Positions 12,251 to 25,703 of a stretch of DNA of 64,000 bases are shown one piece after another. Origin of the DNA: Nepenthes gracilis. Lineage: Eukaryota; Streptophyta; Magnoliopsida; Caryophyllales; Nepenthaceae. The notes below the pieces were generated by a model that was not told the DNA's origin, did no database searches, and worked only from the letters and a program-made list of their open reading frames with translations. Positions within the stretch are counted from its first letter, which is position 1, and every line of letters begins with the position of its first letter. The translations under genes and the position numbers were made by a program. Location: contig BSYO01000006.1 in assembly GCA_033239525.1 (NCBI GenBank), positions 20,360,175-20,424,174 on the forward strand. Reading direction: 5' to 3'.

Positions 12251-14172
12251 CTCGAACTCGCCAAACCCATCACTAACTTAGAAAAAATTATAGCGTTCTA
12301 ATAATAAATAAACCAAAAAAATATACATTTTCCACTTATCCGACTATATAAAACTATGCCTACCGTTTATTTATAGAAAATACCCCACACAAATTAAGAT
12401 TGCAAAATCTACCATAACTTTATTCAATCCTTGTCCGATTAGCTGGTGTGACATTGATATATACCAGGGCATAATTAGTGTACTGCAACTTTTTATATAT
12501 AATCTCAGGGTACATTATAAATATATTATACTTGGACGATACATTTTTTAATTAAAGATTTGGGACTAGATAGTTACATTGAATGGGTGATCGGTTTTGT
12601 GGAGTAGAATTTTGCTTTATTTTTTATATTTTTTTCTTTTATGAAATTTAAAGTGAAAAAAATTAAAAAAATTTTATTTTGAAGGCAAAACCCCTACAGG
12701 CGAAATAGGGACCCCACCCTCATAGTTACATTTGTCGTCCTTTCCCATTCATTCATTCATTTGAAGCAAGCTTATTTTACCAAAATACCCCTTTTGAGTT
12801 TAGAAAGTTTTTAGGTGCTATGTTTAATAGACATTTAGACCTTCACATTCCAAACAACTCCATAATTAATAGTGGCCCGCTATTATAATCCTAGACGTCC
12901 TCAAATACGTAACATTATGCCTTGTGTAGACTTTAATGGTAGCCTATTCTTATTCATGAGAGGTAATCGGCGACTTATTATTTTTATATAAATAGATTTT
13001 TAATTCATAATTTTTCTATCAGCCACAAATGAGAGAAAATATTTGGCCTTTGGTTGCATATGTATACAAATAAGGATTTATTACATAAATATCCTAAAAA
13101 GAGGCCATTTCTATAATTTTTTATTTTATTTTGGAAGTATATTAAAATGATATAGATGCTTTGCTAATTATTTTAAAGTGGAGCATTATGGGCTCCTTGT
13201 TAGATATTTTTAAAACATTATAAAATAATACAGGACTTTATTTTTATTCTCTAATTAGTTGTTAAAGACTATCTTAAAACTTTGGACACTCTTTCTTAGC
13301 CTTTTCTTTCGTTGTGTGCTGCTTTGTAATGCTATAAAAGAATTGGAGTATCATTTTTTTTAATTGTGAGGTTACTAAAAAAATTTAGATGACTGTTTAT
13401 TTAAATGTCAGATGTATATAGTCTTAATAATTGATATAAAATCATTAGACGAGCGATAATCAAATAAAATTTTCAGTTAAACATTCGCATTCACTTCAAA
13501 CTATCTCTAGAAATTATGACTTATTTTATTTAAAATGATAGAAATATTAAAATTTTTAGTATGTCATTTTACTTTGATAAAAATAAAAAAACCAAAAAGA
13601 CTATTTAAACCATTATTAATTTCACATCTCATGGGTGCTTTCATTGAGATGTTGACAGCATGCCACTTCTTTTTCTGTGTTGGTTACATTTTTGTATTGT
13701 CAATTTATTGCTTTTGGCTCTATTATTTTACTTATTTATCAAAAATAAAATGTAGGACTAGATAGCAACACTTTTTAACATTTTCCATTTGCTCACTTGA
13801 AACAATATTATAGACTTTACATACACTTTATCTCTATTTGTACTTGGTACTTAACAGACATTACATACTTGTTAGTAGTTATTTAAAAAAATAAATAAGG
13901 GTTTATTATATAAATATCTGAAAAAAACAAGGGTTTACTACTATAAATTGGCTATCATAGTTTTTGCATTGTAAATATATTTTAGAGTATCGTTAAATGG
14001 CGTGGTATTAATAAATGCATGTACAATATATAAATAGATAAATATTTTATCATTTAAGGATGTTTAAATGGTATATTTAATTCATTTATCCATGGTAAAA
14101 TACCACTTTAAATGTCATTCTATGATTTCTTGTTTTGATATTTTAATTTTTCTATTATGTTGTTAAATTTTA
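12251..14172. other. AT-rich intergenic DNA without a gene
   Basis: Nothing recognisable. The open frame 13535-13765 gives a hydrophobic, low-complexity product and is probably chance. Confidence 0.6.
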
Positions 14173-14776
14173 TTTTCATATCATCTTAACTCTATATAAA
14201 AATTTATACTTAAATTATAACATGAGAAACTAGACATCGATATCCGTTTTATTTTTTAATTTTTTCACAGGACATAAATACTAATATGAACTTTAAAATT
14301 GTAATTTGGCCTATTTTTAAAATTGAAAGTAGAGCCAAATAAAATTTAAGAAAAAAATTTTAAAATGAAATTAGAATAAACTTGAAAATTTATAATTTAG
14401 ATTATTTTTTTGATGTTTTAAACATTTTTAGGATTAATAGCCAACACCTTATTCACAGCCGTATGATGCCGTAATTTTCATATCATCTTAACTCTATATA
14501 AAAATTTATACTTAAATTATAACATGAGAAACTAGACATCGATATTCGTTTTATTTTTTAATTTTTTCACAGGACATAAATACTAATATGAACTTTAAAA
14601 TTGTAATTTGGCCTATTTTTAAAATTGAAAGTAGAGCCAAATAAAATTTCAGAAAAAAATTTTAAAATGAAATTAGAATAAACTTGAAAATTTGTAATTT
14701 AGATTATTTTTTTGATGTTTTAAACATTTTTAGGATTAATAGCCAACACCTTATTCACAGCTGTATGATGCCGTAA
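14173..14776. repeat. 302-bp tandem duplication
   Basis: The 302 bases starting TTTTCATATC at 14173 repeat directly from 14475 with only a few substitutions (for example ATATCCG against ATATTCG, and CAGCCG against CAGCTG). The junction is seamless. The near-identity implies a recent duplication compared with the decayed repeats around it. No coding content. Confidence 0.93.
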
Positions 14777-16669
14777 TTTATGTGCTAATCTTTGACTAAA
14801 AAAAAAAAGCTCATGAACTCATTTATAAAGAGATTTTTGGGACATTTTGGAGGATAAAATAATATCTATTAATTTATCTATAATTAATAAAATATTATAT
14901 TATTAAAATTTTATTGAAAAATAATTAAAAAATATTTTTTTATAGGTTTGTTTAGAGAACAAATCCGAATTTGACGCCAGAGGCGTAGACAATCACTCCA
15001 CTCCATCTATCATTTGAAATCCTCACATCTATGACAATATATTCTGTTCCCCTGTGACAATATGTCTCCTTTATACCATTTAATTAATTATAATAAATTG
15101 AACCACATCAATTATAAATAAAAATAATAAAATATTATAATAAGAGATAAAAATAATTGAATAATTAATTAATTCAATTTACATATATCGTTATTCTTTA
15201 AATTATTAGCTTAGCATAATTCAATGCAAATTATATAGCCATAGATAGATGGGCGAAATGGAACGCACAAATAATAATAATATAAAAATATATTAAAAAA
15301 ACTTGTATTACTTCAAGCGGTATTTTGTGTCGGTCAGACACCATTGCGTCCATCAACTGAGACATCACCTACGCATTCATTAATGGAGCCAGCAACGCTT
15401 ATTTCTCAGGGGGGCCACGTGGCAAGATCATATTAGTGGGGAAATTTTATTTCTCTTAATCTGGTCACCGCACGAATTAATTTCGTGCAAATTTAAATAT
15501 AATTACGACCAAAATGCAAATATACCAATTGGAGTTTAACCAAGTTGAATCAAGTCGTCTGTTGCCATAAACTATCTACGGGTTAGTTTATTTCAAAGGG
15601 TAACACTGTTATCATTCATTCTCAGTATACCCACTTTTAACTAAGAGTATACAAAGAAGTGGGTTAACATATTTGTAATTGATTCGGTTCTAAGATCCAA
15701 ATTATTAAACAAATTAGAAAGTCGTCTTGTTTTGGTATCCGATCAAAAACGAATTTGATTTTCATTATTTGAAATTTAGATCCTACACGTCATAATAAGA
15801 CAAATAAGATGTAAAAGGAATACAAAATTCGCTTTCCAATATATCATCTGATATTTTCATCAATAATTTTTCCATTCGAATGAGAAAGATACAAAGAAAT
15901 AAACGTGAGAATATAAATGGATTGAGTTCTATTTGTTTGGAGGGCGATACTCCTTAAAATGCATTTGGTTAAGAGAGCGGCTTTGAAAATGATACACTCA
16001 TATGAGAGAGTGTTTGACTTTGTAGCCTGTAAAGATTTTGTCTTAACAAATGTCTTTCGTCCCCTTCTTTTATGAGAGAAAGATTATATTTATAATAAGG
16101 GGTGCCGTTTAGTTGGTGGACACCTGAATTAATGTATAAACATTACGCATTTTCGATTATGAGGGGCATTACCAGTGTATATAATTGTCGTCTTCAATTA
16201 ATAACTAGACTATATGATTTCTATCCATTAGATTAGTACAGTAACTACCTGAAATTGTTCATTGATAATTTATTATTATTCTTTCAATGTTGGGTGGTTC
16301 GAGTCACGTCTCTTGGACTATTTGTCATACTCTTTGTTTCTTAGGTTCAAAGGGTTTTCTGTTGGGTCATCATTACTTGAGCTTTTCTTCCTTTTGTGTA
16401 CCAGATTTGGACAGATCCGAGTATTACCGTATCTATCAGTAATCAAACATTAAATAACATTTATGGATAGGTCAAAATTTCTCAACATATTTTTTAAAAA
16501 ATTTGGAGACACGTAATATTTTGTGCTAAATCCTGATCCCGATACTAACTTTAACAAAATTATTATTTTATTAACTTATCATTTAATTAACTTTTGGACG
16601 TGAAGTGCACGTTAATATCTCGATTGATTACAAATAAATAAATTTAAATATATACATGGTCCAAAATAT
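14777..16669. other. AT-rich intergenic DNA with one LTR-like fragment
   Basis: No gene. Around 15690-15960 the order of short blocks ('aaatttagatcctacac', 'aaataagatg', 'gagaaagata') recalls the LTR family at 1604 and 21879. A perfect G-box palindrome GCCACGTGGC lies at 15414-15423, followed by a small inverted repeat (GCACGAA/TTCGTGC). There is no nearby gene that the G-box could serve. Confidence 0.45.
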
Positions 16670-19600
16670 GGCATGTCTCATGTGACTCCAATATCGACCT
16701 GAAACGTGATGTTAGGTCTTACGTAATGAACAATGCCTATCTAAAATAAATTTAGAGTACACAAATTTTTGCAAAACTAAATCAAATATCAAAGTTTGAT
16801 ATCCTACAACCAATCATCAAATAACTTAATTCAATCATAAACTACAACAACATAATTTCATAACCTGCATACCATTTTATGAGCTTTTAACCTACTGTTT
16901 GATATCCGATATAATTTATTCCGATACTTTAAAATTGACCAGACAATTATAACATATACAACTGCTACCCAAATACATTATAAACATCCAAAAATTGAAA
17001 TACAATAATTTAAAACTGCTAACTATTGTCCAAAATCCATAAACAACGCTAAACAAAGCTAAATATTCATAAAATTCTATATAAACTCTCTCCATGCCAG
17101 CTCGATCTTTTAGTCATGTTCGTTTGGTAAGACCTCGTACATCTCATCTGAGAAGTTAATAAAAATAGTAATAAGTGAGCTAAAAATTTAGTAAGACACT
17201 ATGCAATAATGAATATATACATATCTTTACATTAAAAAATATAACAGAATGAGTAATGCATCAAAACTCAACGATATGCCATGAAATTTCATATAAATGC
17301 GTGTCTGAATTAATGTAGCCTTTTTAGCTTATTCTTATCATATTTTACCTTAATCTTAACCATTAAAATATGCTCAATTTTTATTTTTTTTAGAGATTAG
17401 AGTCAGTAAATTTTACCGACTAAAGGAGCGGATAATTAAAAATCTAATTATGCATGTTTTTACAAACCAAAGACCACAAACTTTTATTCAAGATTCGAAT
17501 ATGGGCAATCTACATATCACACTACAGACGGGACCAAACATTGCTTCTTAATCCGGCAATTAAATAGGGTCGGATATCGACATACTATTATAATATATTA
17601 AGGTATGTCAAAATGTACCATTTGCTAAATAATAACCTTGGTCGAATTTGTATTCTTAGAAAAGCTCCACGCTTATTCTTAATTATTCTTAATTTTCTCA
17701 CTCATGGAGAAAATGATCATATATTATAACATAATTATAAAGTTTTTTTTTCATATTTTAGTACTTTCATGTCATATAAAATTTATCATTTCTGTAGGAT
17801 GCTAAATTAGTATGTTATGTAAAGAATGAGATGCGAAACTAGCATGTAATGTAAAAAACTCACTATGTGATGTAAAATTCAATAAGTGTAGAATTTATTA
17901 CTAAAGTTCAGAATATATTGAACAATTTTAATGTATTTTTAATTTATATATGACATATATTTAATAATTTAAAGTATATATAAGTTGTTGTACAAATTTA
18001 GAATATGAGAAACCAAACAAATTCAGTAAGAAAATCATTAAGTGCAGAATTTCAGTTAACTTCAGCAACATACAATTTTTACATAACTTTTAAGTGAATT
18101 TTCATTACATGCATGACTTATACTTGATAATTTGAGTATGTAGAAGCTACTACGTAAATACTTGATAATTTGAGTATGTAGAAGCTACTACGTAAATTTT
18201 AAGACATGCTTGAACCTGAATTTCAGAGAATGACATCAAAGTTCAGCATGCTTGATTATGAATTCTCTACAAAATATGTAGATAGTTTCAGTTGTATTTC
18301 AGAATATATATGATATATTTTGATATGCAGAAGCTTTCTTTCAACAATTTACAACTATATAAGAATATAACATACAAAATTTAGACATGCAGAAATATTT
18401 TATCATGTTTTCAGACATATACAAGTGACATACTGCAAAATTCAGCACATGTATTCAGTGTACATAACTTAAGCATGAGTTTTTTTTTATAGAATTTTGC
18501 TATAAAATGATGAAGAATTTACATGCATACTTAACATTATCCATCGAGTTTTAATCCATGCATGAATATTTGGACGAGAAAATGCTCTAAGATGTCAACA
18601 AAAATCAACAACAAAGGAAAGAGACTTGGAGGCGCATTTGCCTTAACTTAATTTACCCAAATTTTAGCCTTAGATCACTTGAATTGAAATTCCTCAAGCC
18701 TTCTCTCTCTTCCTCTCTCTCTTCTCCTCAGTTTGCTCTTCTTTGAAAAACCATCGTAAAAATGGCTGAAATTAATTCAAGTATCCCTTATATATAGTGC
18801 CGCGCTCGAGTGCGGACTCAGGCGCAAGGCCACAGGTTCACTACGCCCTTGGGCGTGCCTCATGTGCATGGCAATTGCCAGCAATAGTTCAAGCGCTGAT
18901 TAGGTGTCACTCAGGCACTGACTGCACGGGTTTAGGCACTCAGATACAGGTAGAGCCTCCATTAGGCACCGATCCTCTTGACTCAATCTGATCCAATTTT
19001 GACTTCTGACCTAATTTTTTATATTTTTTGTTATCAATTTTAATTATATTGATTGAATAATCAAATATTAGTATTAATGAAAGACTTAGGCATTAAACGC
19101 AATTATGATTTCTTTAAATCCTTTGTAATAGCAAAAATATAAAATATACAAATATATAATACATGTAAAGTGTATTAAATTCTATTGATAAATAAAAGTC
19201 CATTTTTTAGGAATAAATATCATCGAAACTAAATTTGAGATAATTAAGTAATATAAAACATAAATTTTGGTAACGAAAGAAATTCAAAAAACAATCAATT
19301 TGTAAGTAAAAGTATCTGAGCTTATCTAGCCAATCAAAGTAATACAATATAGAACTTGTAAAGCTCGAGTTCTTAATTTACGACAATTTTAATTAATTAA
19401 ATTAATATAATTAAAATTAAAATTAAATAATGATAAAAATTGGGTTAAAAGTCAAAATAAGATCAGATGACTCAACGTTTGAGGGAGGTTTGACCGGTGC
19501 CTGAGCATAAGAAGTTGTGAAATTAGCACCAGAGGCATACTTGAGGGCTGCTCAAGGAATCGTTGTTAAATTATGCCCGTTCTAGGCACGCCCGAGCAGT

Positions 19601-21395
19601 GCTTGAGCGCTATAGTCGAGTAGCGCAACACCAAATGCATATTTGAGCTGCGCTCAAGCGTCACACAGTATATAAGGGACACCTTGCTAATATCTATCAT
19701 TTTCATCAGAAAAATTGGTAGAGGAAAGTGAAGCAGATGAGAAGAAGAGAGAGAAGGCCAGAGAAGTGTAAATTAAAGTTTGAATTTTGATAATTTAGAG
19801 TTAAGTGTATTTTAAACTTTTCTTCTCTTATTACCGTTCCTTACTAAATTCTTTGAACAATTCTTATTCTATTACTCCTATAAATTTTGATTTTCGAAGT
19901 TATAGTGATATTATTTAACATACATGTGTAATTCTTTCCATTTTGTTACAAAATGCATGCAATTTATGGCTAAATTCATGTGTAATGTATATGTAAGTTG
20001 TTTTCTACAATTTAAGTTTCATATATGTTCTAAAAATTTAATATTATGTTTCTATATGTTTAATTTTGTGAAAAACCTACTTACATGTTTAAAAATTTTG
20101 GAGTAGAAGTTCCTACATGTTAAATTGTACACAATATGTTATGAAATTCAAAAGAATATTCTGCATGTTATCGATTTCCTGCACGTCCTTGCTCAACTCT
20201 TGACTTTAATGACTATAATATATCTTAACTTCATACATGAGAGTTTACATATTTTAAACTATTAAATATAAACTCTATATGGGTTGAAAATTATATACGA
20301 AATACTTTTTATGGTCTGAAATTAATAAAATTTCTTTACGATTGCTGAATTATGCATCCTTTTGCTAGAATTATTTGTACTTAGATATCAAATTAGCATT
20401 CCATGTTTTTAAATTTAACATGACAAAATTTTCATAGAAATTTAAGTATGAATTAAAAAAAAACTCTATAATTATATCAAGAATTATGATTATTTTCTTC
20501 AAAAATGAGAAAATTAAAAAATATGAAAAAATGTAGATTTTTTCTAAAAATTATATTGAGTCATAGTTAAATTTTAACGTGTAGTATATTATAACATACA
20601 TTATTATATTATAGTGATATATCGATCTTGAACCTATTATTCACGGGTGAGAAGCGGCGTTCGACTCCATCTAGAGGGTTATATATATAATGGCCTACCT
20701 ACAAATCTTAAATAATAACTTATGACAGATTTATATGACATGAGAGTCTACAAGTCCTGCATAACAGATTTATATAATTATTATAAAATTCTATCGTATA
20801 TTATTAAAATCTGATATATTGATCATTCTAATATACTTTTAATATAAAGATATATGACCATTGTTATATTATATATCTTGTTGAGCTTTCAATTCACTCA
20901 TTACTGTATTCTACTAACCCCTTTAGAGGAGATATACTGATATTTGTTGAATAAATATGAATGCGGGATTGAATTGTTATAAAGAGTTTAGGTTAGAACT
21001 TTTATGGGCTTTGATATTGTATAATGGTTTCGGACAATGGTTAATGTGTTTAATATTGTATTGTGGCTTTTGGATAATAATTAATATATTATTTTATGTT
21101 TTGGACCACTTTAGAATGCCTTATAGTGTTGTTTTAATTTTCGGACAGTATAAGAATAATTATAATTATGAATCGTGGTATCAGACAGTAGTTATAGAAC
21201 CATAGATATTGATTTTTGGCATTATATTTATGGTTTGGTGGCATGTATGTTCGCTATCCAGCTGCAAAAATTCTGAATTTCATTTCGCAAATTATATACT
21301 TTGATTTTGGATGACAAACGTATTTTCTTACGTAAGGTTTAACGTCACGATTAGATCGGTATTGGAGTAATATGAGTCATAGTCTTGGTCTTCGC
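16670..21395. repeat. Long diverged inverted repeat (two head-to-head LTR-like arms)
   Basis: The left arm (about 16670-19080) and the reverse complement of the right arm (about 19390-21395) stay collinear over roughly 2 kb. Matching landmarks: 'gactccaatatcga' near 16680 with its reverse partner near 21370; 'ctactgtttgatatc' near 16890 with a partner near 21190; 'attgtccaaaatcc' near 17030 with a partner near 21040; 'ccttatatata' near 18785 with 'tatataaggg' near 19672; 'gatccaattttgac' near 18990 with a partner near 19460. A spacer of about 300 bp separates the arms. TATA-like boxes face outward. The arms resemble Gypsy-type LTRs ('gtgagct' with a following 'agtaag') placed head to head, but true termini were not found. 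Confidence 0.7.
18121..18196. repeat. 38-bp tandem duplication
   Basis: Thirty-eight bases starting TACTTGATAATTTGAG are repeated once, with the second copy starting at 18159. It lies within the left arm of the long inverted repeat and has no counterpart that I can see in the right arm. Confidence 0.85.
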
Positions 21396-21878
21396 TCGAG
21401 AGTATCAGGGGTTCCTTTGCTCCGGACTTTCCTTTGGTGTCATGCTTCCTAAGCGCTCCTCAAGCCTGGGCTGGCTTAGAGCACGTGAAGATTCGGATAT
21501 CTCGATGTTGGTTGACCTTCTAGGTTTTCTGGCCAGCTTCTTCTTCCTCTAGTCTCCTCTCCTGGAGACCAGTGCAAGCATTGTAGTGAGCGAAGCCCCC
21601 GACTATGAGTGGTCCTAGCGAGAGTAGAGCATCTGGAGCATCTTGTTGGTATTCTATATATACTCCACCAGATGCTGAAAGAAGGTTGCGGGCACCCCGT
21701 TGATCGTCTCGTTGGCTATGGCACCAACAGTGTGGTCCTAGTCGGGAGAGGTCACGTCTCTAGCGGGTTTGCTAGCTTGCACTCTTGTGTTAACCATTCT
21801 GGTTAGTTCGGAAGGTGAGAAAGTTTCCTCGATGAGTGTGGTAGGCTTTTTGTAAGCGTTTTTCATAAACGACGCTAA
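21396..21878. other. GC-richer non-coding segment next to an LTR
   Basis: About 480 bases with higher GC than the surroundings. The open frame 21609-21806 has no recognised domain. It could be a leftover internal region of the element whose LTR starts at 21879, but no polypurine tract or primer site is visible at the junction. Confidence 0.35.
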
Positions 21879-22923
21879 TGATACATCCCTGGATCCCAAT
21901 TTTGAACAGATTTGGGTTAATTTGATCGTCTGGGTCTGGCTCTGTTCATCGAATTTGGATTCTACACACCACTATAGCAAATAAGAGATCTAATATCATC
22001 GGGAAGTTATCCCACCGAAAATACTCCGACACACAAGTCAGTAATTGACCTTCGACTTTTAAGAAGAGAAATTAAAATAAGAGTAAAGGGAGGGGGAGGA
22101 CAAGGAGTGTTTGAGATGAGTGTTTGGTTTCAGACGTGATGGGCATTCTAATGGCTCGTGGCTAGCTCAGTCTCTCTGCCATGTGTTCGCAATGAACATA
22201 GAGAGAGAGAGAGAGACTGTGTCCTGTAAGCGTTAGAGTTTGAAGGATTGTTGGAAGACTATGAAAGCCTTGAAAGAGAAGGGTGCCTCTGAAGTCTGTG
22301 CGTGCGATTATAGCAATGGGCGCTGTAGGCTTAATAATGAGCATGCTCTGGAGTGGAGACTCTATGAGTTTTTTATAGATGAAGTGCTGGGCGACCTTCC
22401 TTAGGTAGAAAGGCGTGATCTCTGCATTCTGCCGAGCGTCCTTCCTTGGCAAGAAGGCCTAATTTCAACAATCTATTGGGATTGCTTCCTTTCCTAGCAG
22501 GTAACGGCTCTCAGAATTACTCGCATTCCCTCAACATTATGTTACCGTTAGGGTTTACTGTGAACAGGAAGAGAGAATCTGTTACTTTTCTCATGGAACG
22601 TGCACTGAATCTGGTTGCGCTCGTTATAGTGAAAATTGTCTTTTGGAAAGGTGCGAAATAATAGAAGAGAATCATTGCTGGTTGCATACGGAGGAGTGGG
22701 CCTAATTGAGCCTGACTCACGTGAGGCTTGTTCTCTTTGGCCGGTTTACTGTAACATTTTCGGTTAACAGAAATAATGACCGCCTCATGGGGAGCCTATT
22801 GGCTGCCACCTTGGCCTCTTATCCGGTCAACGCTTAGCGTTGACCGTCCAAGCGAGAGTATGAGCCTTCATGGATCTAATTCATTTTTTTTATTGGGTCG
22901 GCCCACTATAGACGTACCAATCA
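21879..22923. mobile_element. LTR (family B copy, related to 1604-2679)
   Basis: The segment starts TGATACATCC and ends GTACCAATCA, about 1.05 kb, and aligns through most of its length with the solo LTR at 1604-2679. The flanking five bases (GCTAA and GTAAT) do not match, so it may be a truncated or rearranged copy. A GA dinucleotide run is at 22200-22216. Near the right end is a perfect hairpin of two W-box cores (22825-22845). No coding capacity. Confidence 0.65.
22825..22845. promoter_or_regulatory. Perfect inverted pair of W-box cores
   Basis: Arms GGTCAACGC and GCGTTGACC are separated by three bases (TTA), each containing TTGACC, the WRKY-factor W-box. The same place in the other LTR copy (about 2588-2606) is decayed. 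Whether any WRKY protein binds is unknown. Confidence 0.5.
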
Positions 22924-24348
22924 GTAATAAAAGAGGAAGGGAAAAGAAAAGGTGTTGTAAATGTTGAAAATAACAAAATTAACATTCAGTGAAATAATAA
23001 AATAATAAATAATATTCTTCCCGTGGCTAAATAACAAAATGTTTAAAAAGTAATCCCTTTTGTAAAAAACCCAAAAAACGTAGGTGCCCTCGTCTCAAAG
23101 TTATATAGGTACCTATTCATGAGTTGACATGGAACAATAGGAGCCATGCATTTTAAAAAGTCAGCTCCAATTATTCAGTTAAAAAGAATATAATAATGAT
23201 ATTATTTTTATCTATTTTTTATTAAATAAATTATATTATTTCAATTATTTTATTTATTTATTTAAATTTTGTAAATTTAAAATTATTAATGCCCAGATTG
23301 AATATGACATCTAGAAAAAACAAGCAAATTAGCACCGACTTCGGGCGAACGAGGAGCAAGTTGGAGGCAGCAATTTTTTTTAACATGAATGAAAGAGAAA
23401 ACGAATTAAAGAAAGCAAGCGATGGATGAAGAGGACAGCATTTACCTGTTGAATTAAGATTATAAAAATTAATATTAAAATATTTTAATAATGTATCAAA
23501 TAATACAGTTTTTGTTGTTATTTTTTATTATATTAATATTAGATATTTTAATATGTTTAAAATAAATAAATAAATAATATTTATATATTATATTATTTTA
23601 ATATATTATATATCACTAATTAGAATGCAATTAATCTAATAATTAGTAACTGCGTCACAGATCATGTAAGATAGTGTAGGTTATAGAGGATGAAAGAAAA
23701 AAACAATTTCTATATTTTAAGCTTTTATTCAGTAAGTTTATCAAATGGAACAAACCACTTTTAATGTAATTCAAGAGTTTGATTTATTAAAGTTTTATTC
23801 GATTATTTGCTAAATTTAAAAGCTTATTAATATTACAATTTACTTACTTGTCTAAAATTTAGAATACTTTTTTCTATTATTATTGTGCTCATTTTTTATA
23901 TATTTATGTATCTTATTTACTCATTTAATTCGATTATCTACTTAAAAATATATTTTTCTTTATTCCATTATTATTTATTGCAAATTTATTTTTTATGCCA
24001 AGGACTATTTATTTTGATTATTACTATTCATTATTTTTATTCTTATAATTATGATTTTATTATAATTTTCTTAATTTTATTTGCATATTAAAGTCGTATT
24101 TTCTATGATTTTTTATATATTATTTTAAAGTTTGCTCTTATTTTTTATAATCCCATATATTTTTTTATCATCCATTTGGTAGGATAAAATATAAATTTTA
24201 TTTTTATCTTATTTTTTATAAAATTATTATTTTATTATGTAATTATTTTAGTAGTAAGAATAGCAATTACAAATATATATATATATTATTTATTTACATT
24301 GAGAAATAAAAAATCAGCTTTCCATAATATTTTTTCAGTCATAGTTAT
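22924..24348. other. AT-rich intergenic DNA without a gene
   Basis: Very AT-rich. The open frame at 23885-24091 encodes a hydrophobic low-complexity string and is likely chance. Confidence 0.6.
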
Positions 24349-24915
24349 TGATGGGTATTATAACCCGAATAACTGATAAATCACCTGTGGGATAAAATGT
24401 GAAAACTTCCAATAACTTCTGCGGTTCATTTTTTGGAAAGAACCACCATAACGAACTGGAGAAGTTATGAAACCAGCTGGAGGTTGAAACCGGAGTGAGA
24501 AAGTTAAGGAACCAACAGGAGTTGGGAAAAAACCAAATGTACTTATCCGGAGAAATTATACTTCTCCGGATAAGTTACAAAACTGAAAAGGAAGCCCTAT
24601 AAAAGGAAATGTAATCCTCCGAGGAAAGGGACTTCTTTTCGGTCCTAAAAAACTCTCTCTTTCTCTCTAACAATTACTATCCAAAAAGAGAACAAAATTA
24701 TCTTTCCCCTTTTACTCTGAAAAAAGGCCATGACTGACTTGAGCGTCGGAGAGCCTTTAGAAATTTAGCCCCATTGGCCTGCTGACCATCTTGTCTGCTG
24801 TTGTGTTGTACAGGTCTTGAGTTCAAAAGGACGGATTTACCAGAATCATCCCTATCCACCACCGGACCAGATCCGCATCACTATATCCGTCTAACTCTGG
24901 ACCAGATCCGCAACA
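24349..24915 (+). repeat. 5' LTR of the LARD element
   Basis: A 567-bp LTR starting TGATGGG and ending GATCCGCAACA. A TATA box (CTATAAAAGG) lies near 24597-24606, followed by a pyrimidine-rich CTCTCTTTCTCTC stretch (24653-24668), consistent with the U3-R boundary. Confidence 0.88.
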
Positions 24916-24932
24916 TTGGCGCCGTCTGTGGG
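24916..24932 (+). other. Primer binding site of the LARD element
   Basis: Directly after the LTR the sequence reads TTGGCGCCGTCTGTGGG. The TGGCGCC core complements the 3' end of a tRNA (tRNA-Asp-like, by analogy with Gypsy elements). The strand of the element is fixed by this site. Confidence 0.75.
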
Positions 24933-25638
24933 AAACGGCCAAAAAGCCAGTTTTTCCACTAAAAAGCATAAGAACAAAACTGTCTACTTACAACAAGCAT
25001 TCCTCCGATCAGAGAAATTGGACGACTTCCTAAACAAACGATGGTAGTACTCATCCTGCCCTTAGCATGTTAACGCTTGGGGGCTGGGGGCTACTTCCTA
25101 TCTTCTGCGATTTCCCAGAAAAAAATCAGACAGCCAGGCATTCCGGCATTTCCTCTCTAAAAATACCAAACGCAGAAGCATTTTAGAATTTTTCCTCACG
25201 AGCAGCCGGACACGGATCCATTCCGGTACTCACTCTCATATAGCAACTGATTTTTCTAAGCGAAGCCTACGGTTTCAAAGACTTCCCGGCATCTACAAGT
25301 CCATTCCGAAGTAAATTTCCAACCCTACCGGGAGTGAAATCCACCCGGACTTTGTTCAATCCTAGGATTCCATTGAAATCCTACTTTAAAAAATTCCAAT
25401 AAATGACCAACGTTGCCCGGGGCTATTTCTTCAACCGCCCATACCGCAATTTCAAGATGAAGAAATGAAGAAAGCAGCCGGCCTAGAAATCGGCAGACAT
25501 TTTTCATGCAAGAGATCAATGCTCGTGAAGATTATACATCTGAAATACTCAAGACTTTGTGAATAGTCGTCAAACGCTGGGGGCTTTTCCTTCACACCGG
25601 TATCTAATACCAAAAAAAAAAAAGTTTTGGCCCACGGT

Positions 25639-25703
25639 CGGTTTGACTTAGTCAAACCGGCCTCTACTCCATTTCCACGGCCGGTTTGACTAAGTCAAAC
25701 CGG
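25639..25703. repeat. Paired palindromes in the LARD interior
   Basis: Two near-identical palindromes, 25639-25659 and 25681-25703, each have arms CGGTTTGACT / AGTCAAACCG around a single central base. A decayed third copy is near 28212-28232. They are flanked by CCGG-rich text and could fold into RNA hairpins. Confidence 0.75.

Noticed and set aside
18797..18991. A 64-residue frame in GC-richer sequence.
   Set aside because: It lies in the inverted repeat near the TATA box and its counterpart in the other arm is not open.
20957..21205. An 82-residue hydrophobic, Trp/Tyr-rich frame.
   Set aside because: It falls in the right arm of the inverted repeat; the corresponding left arm does not keep the frame.
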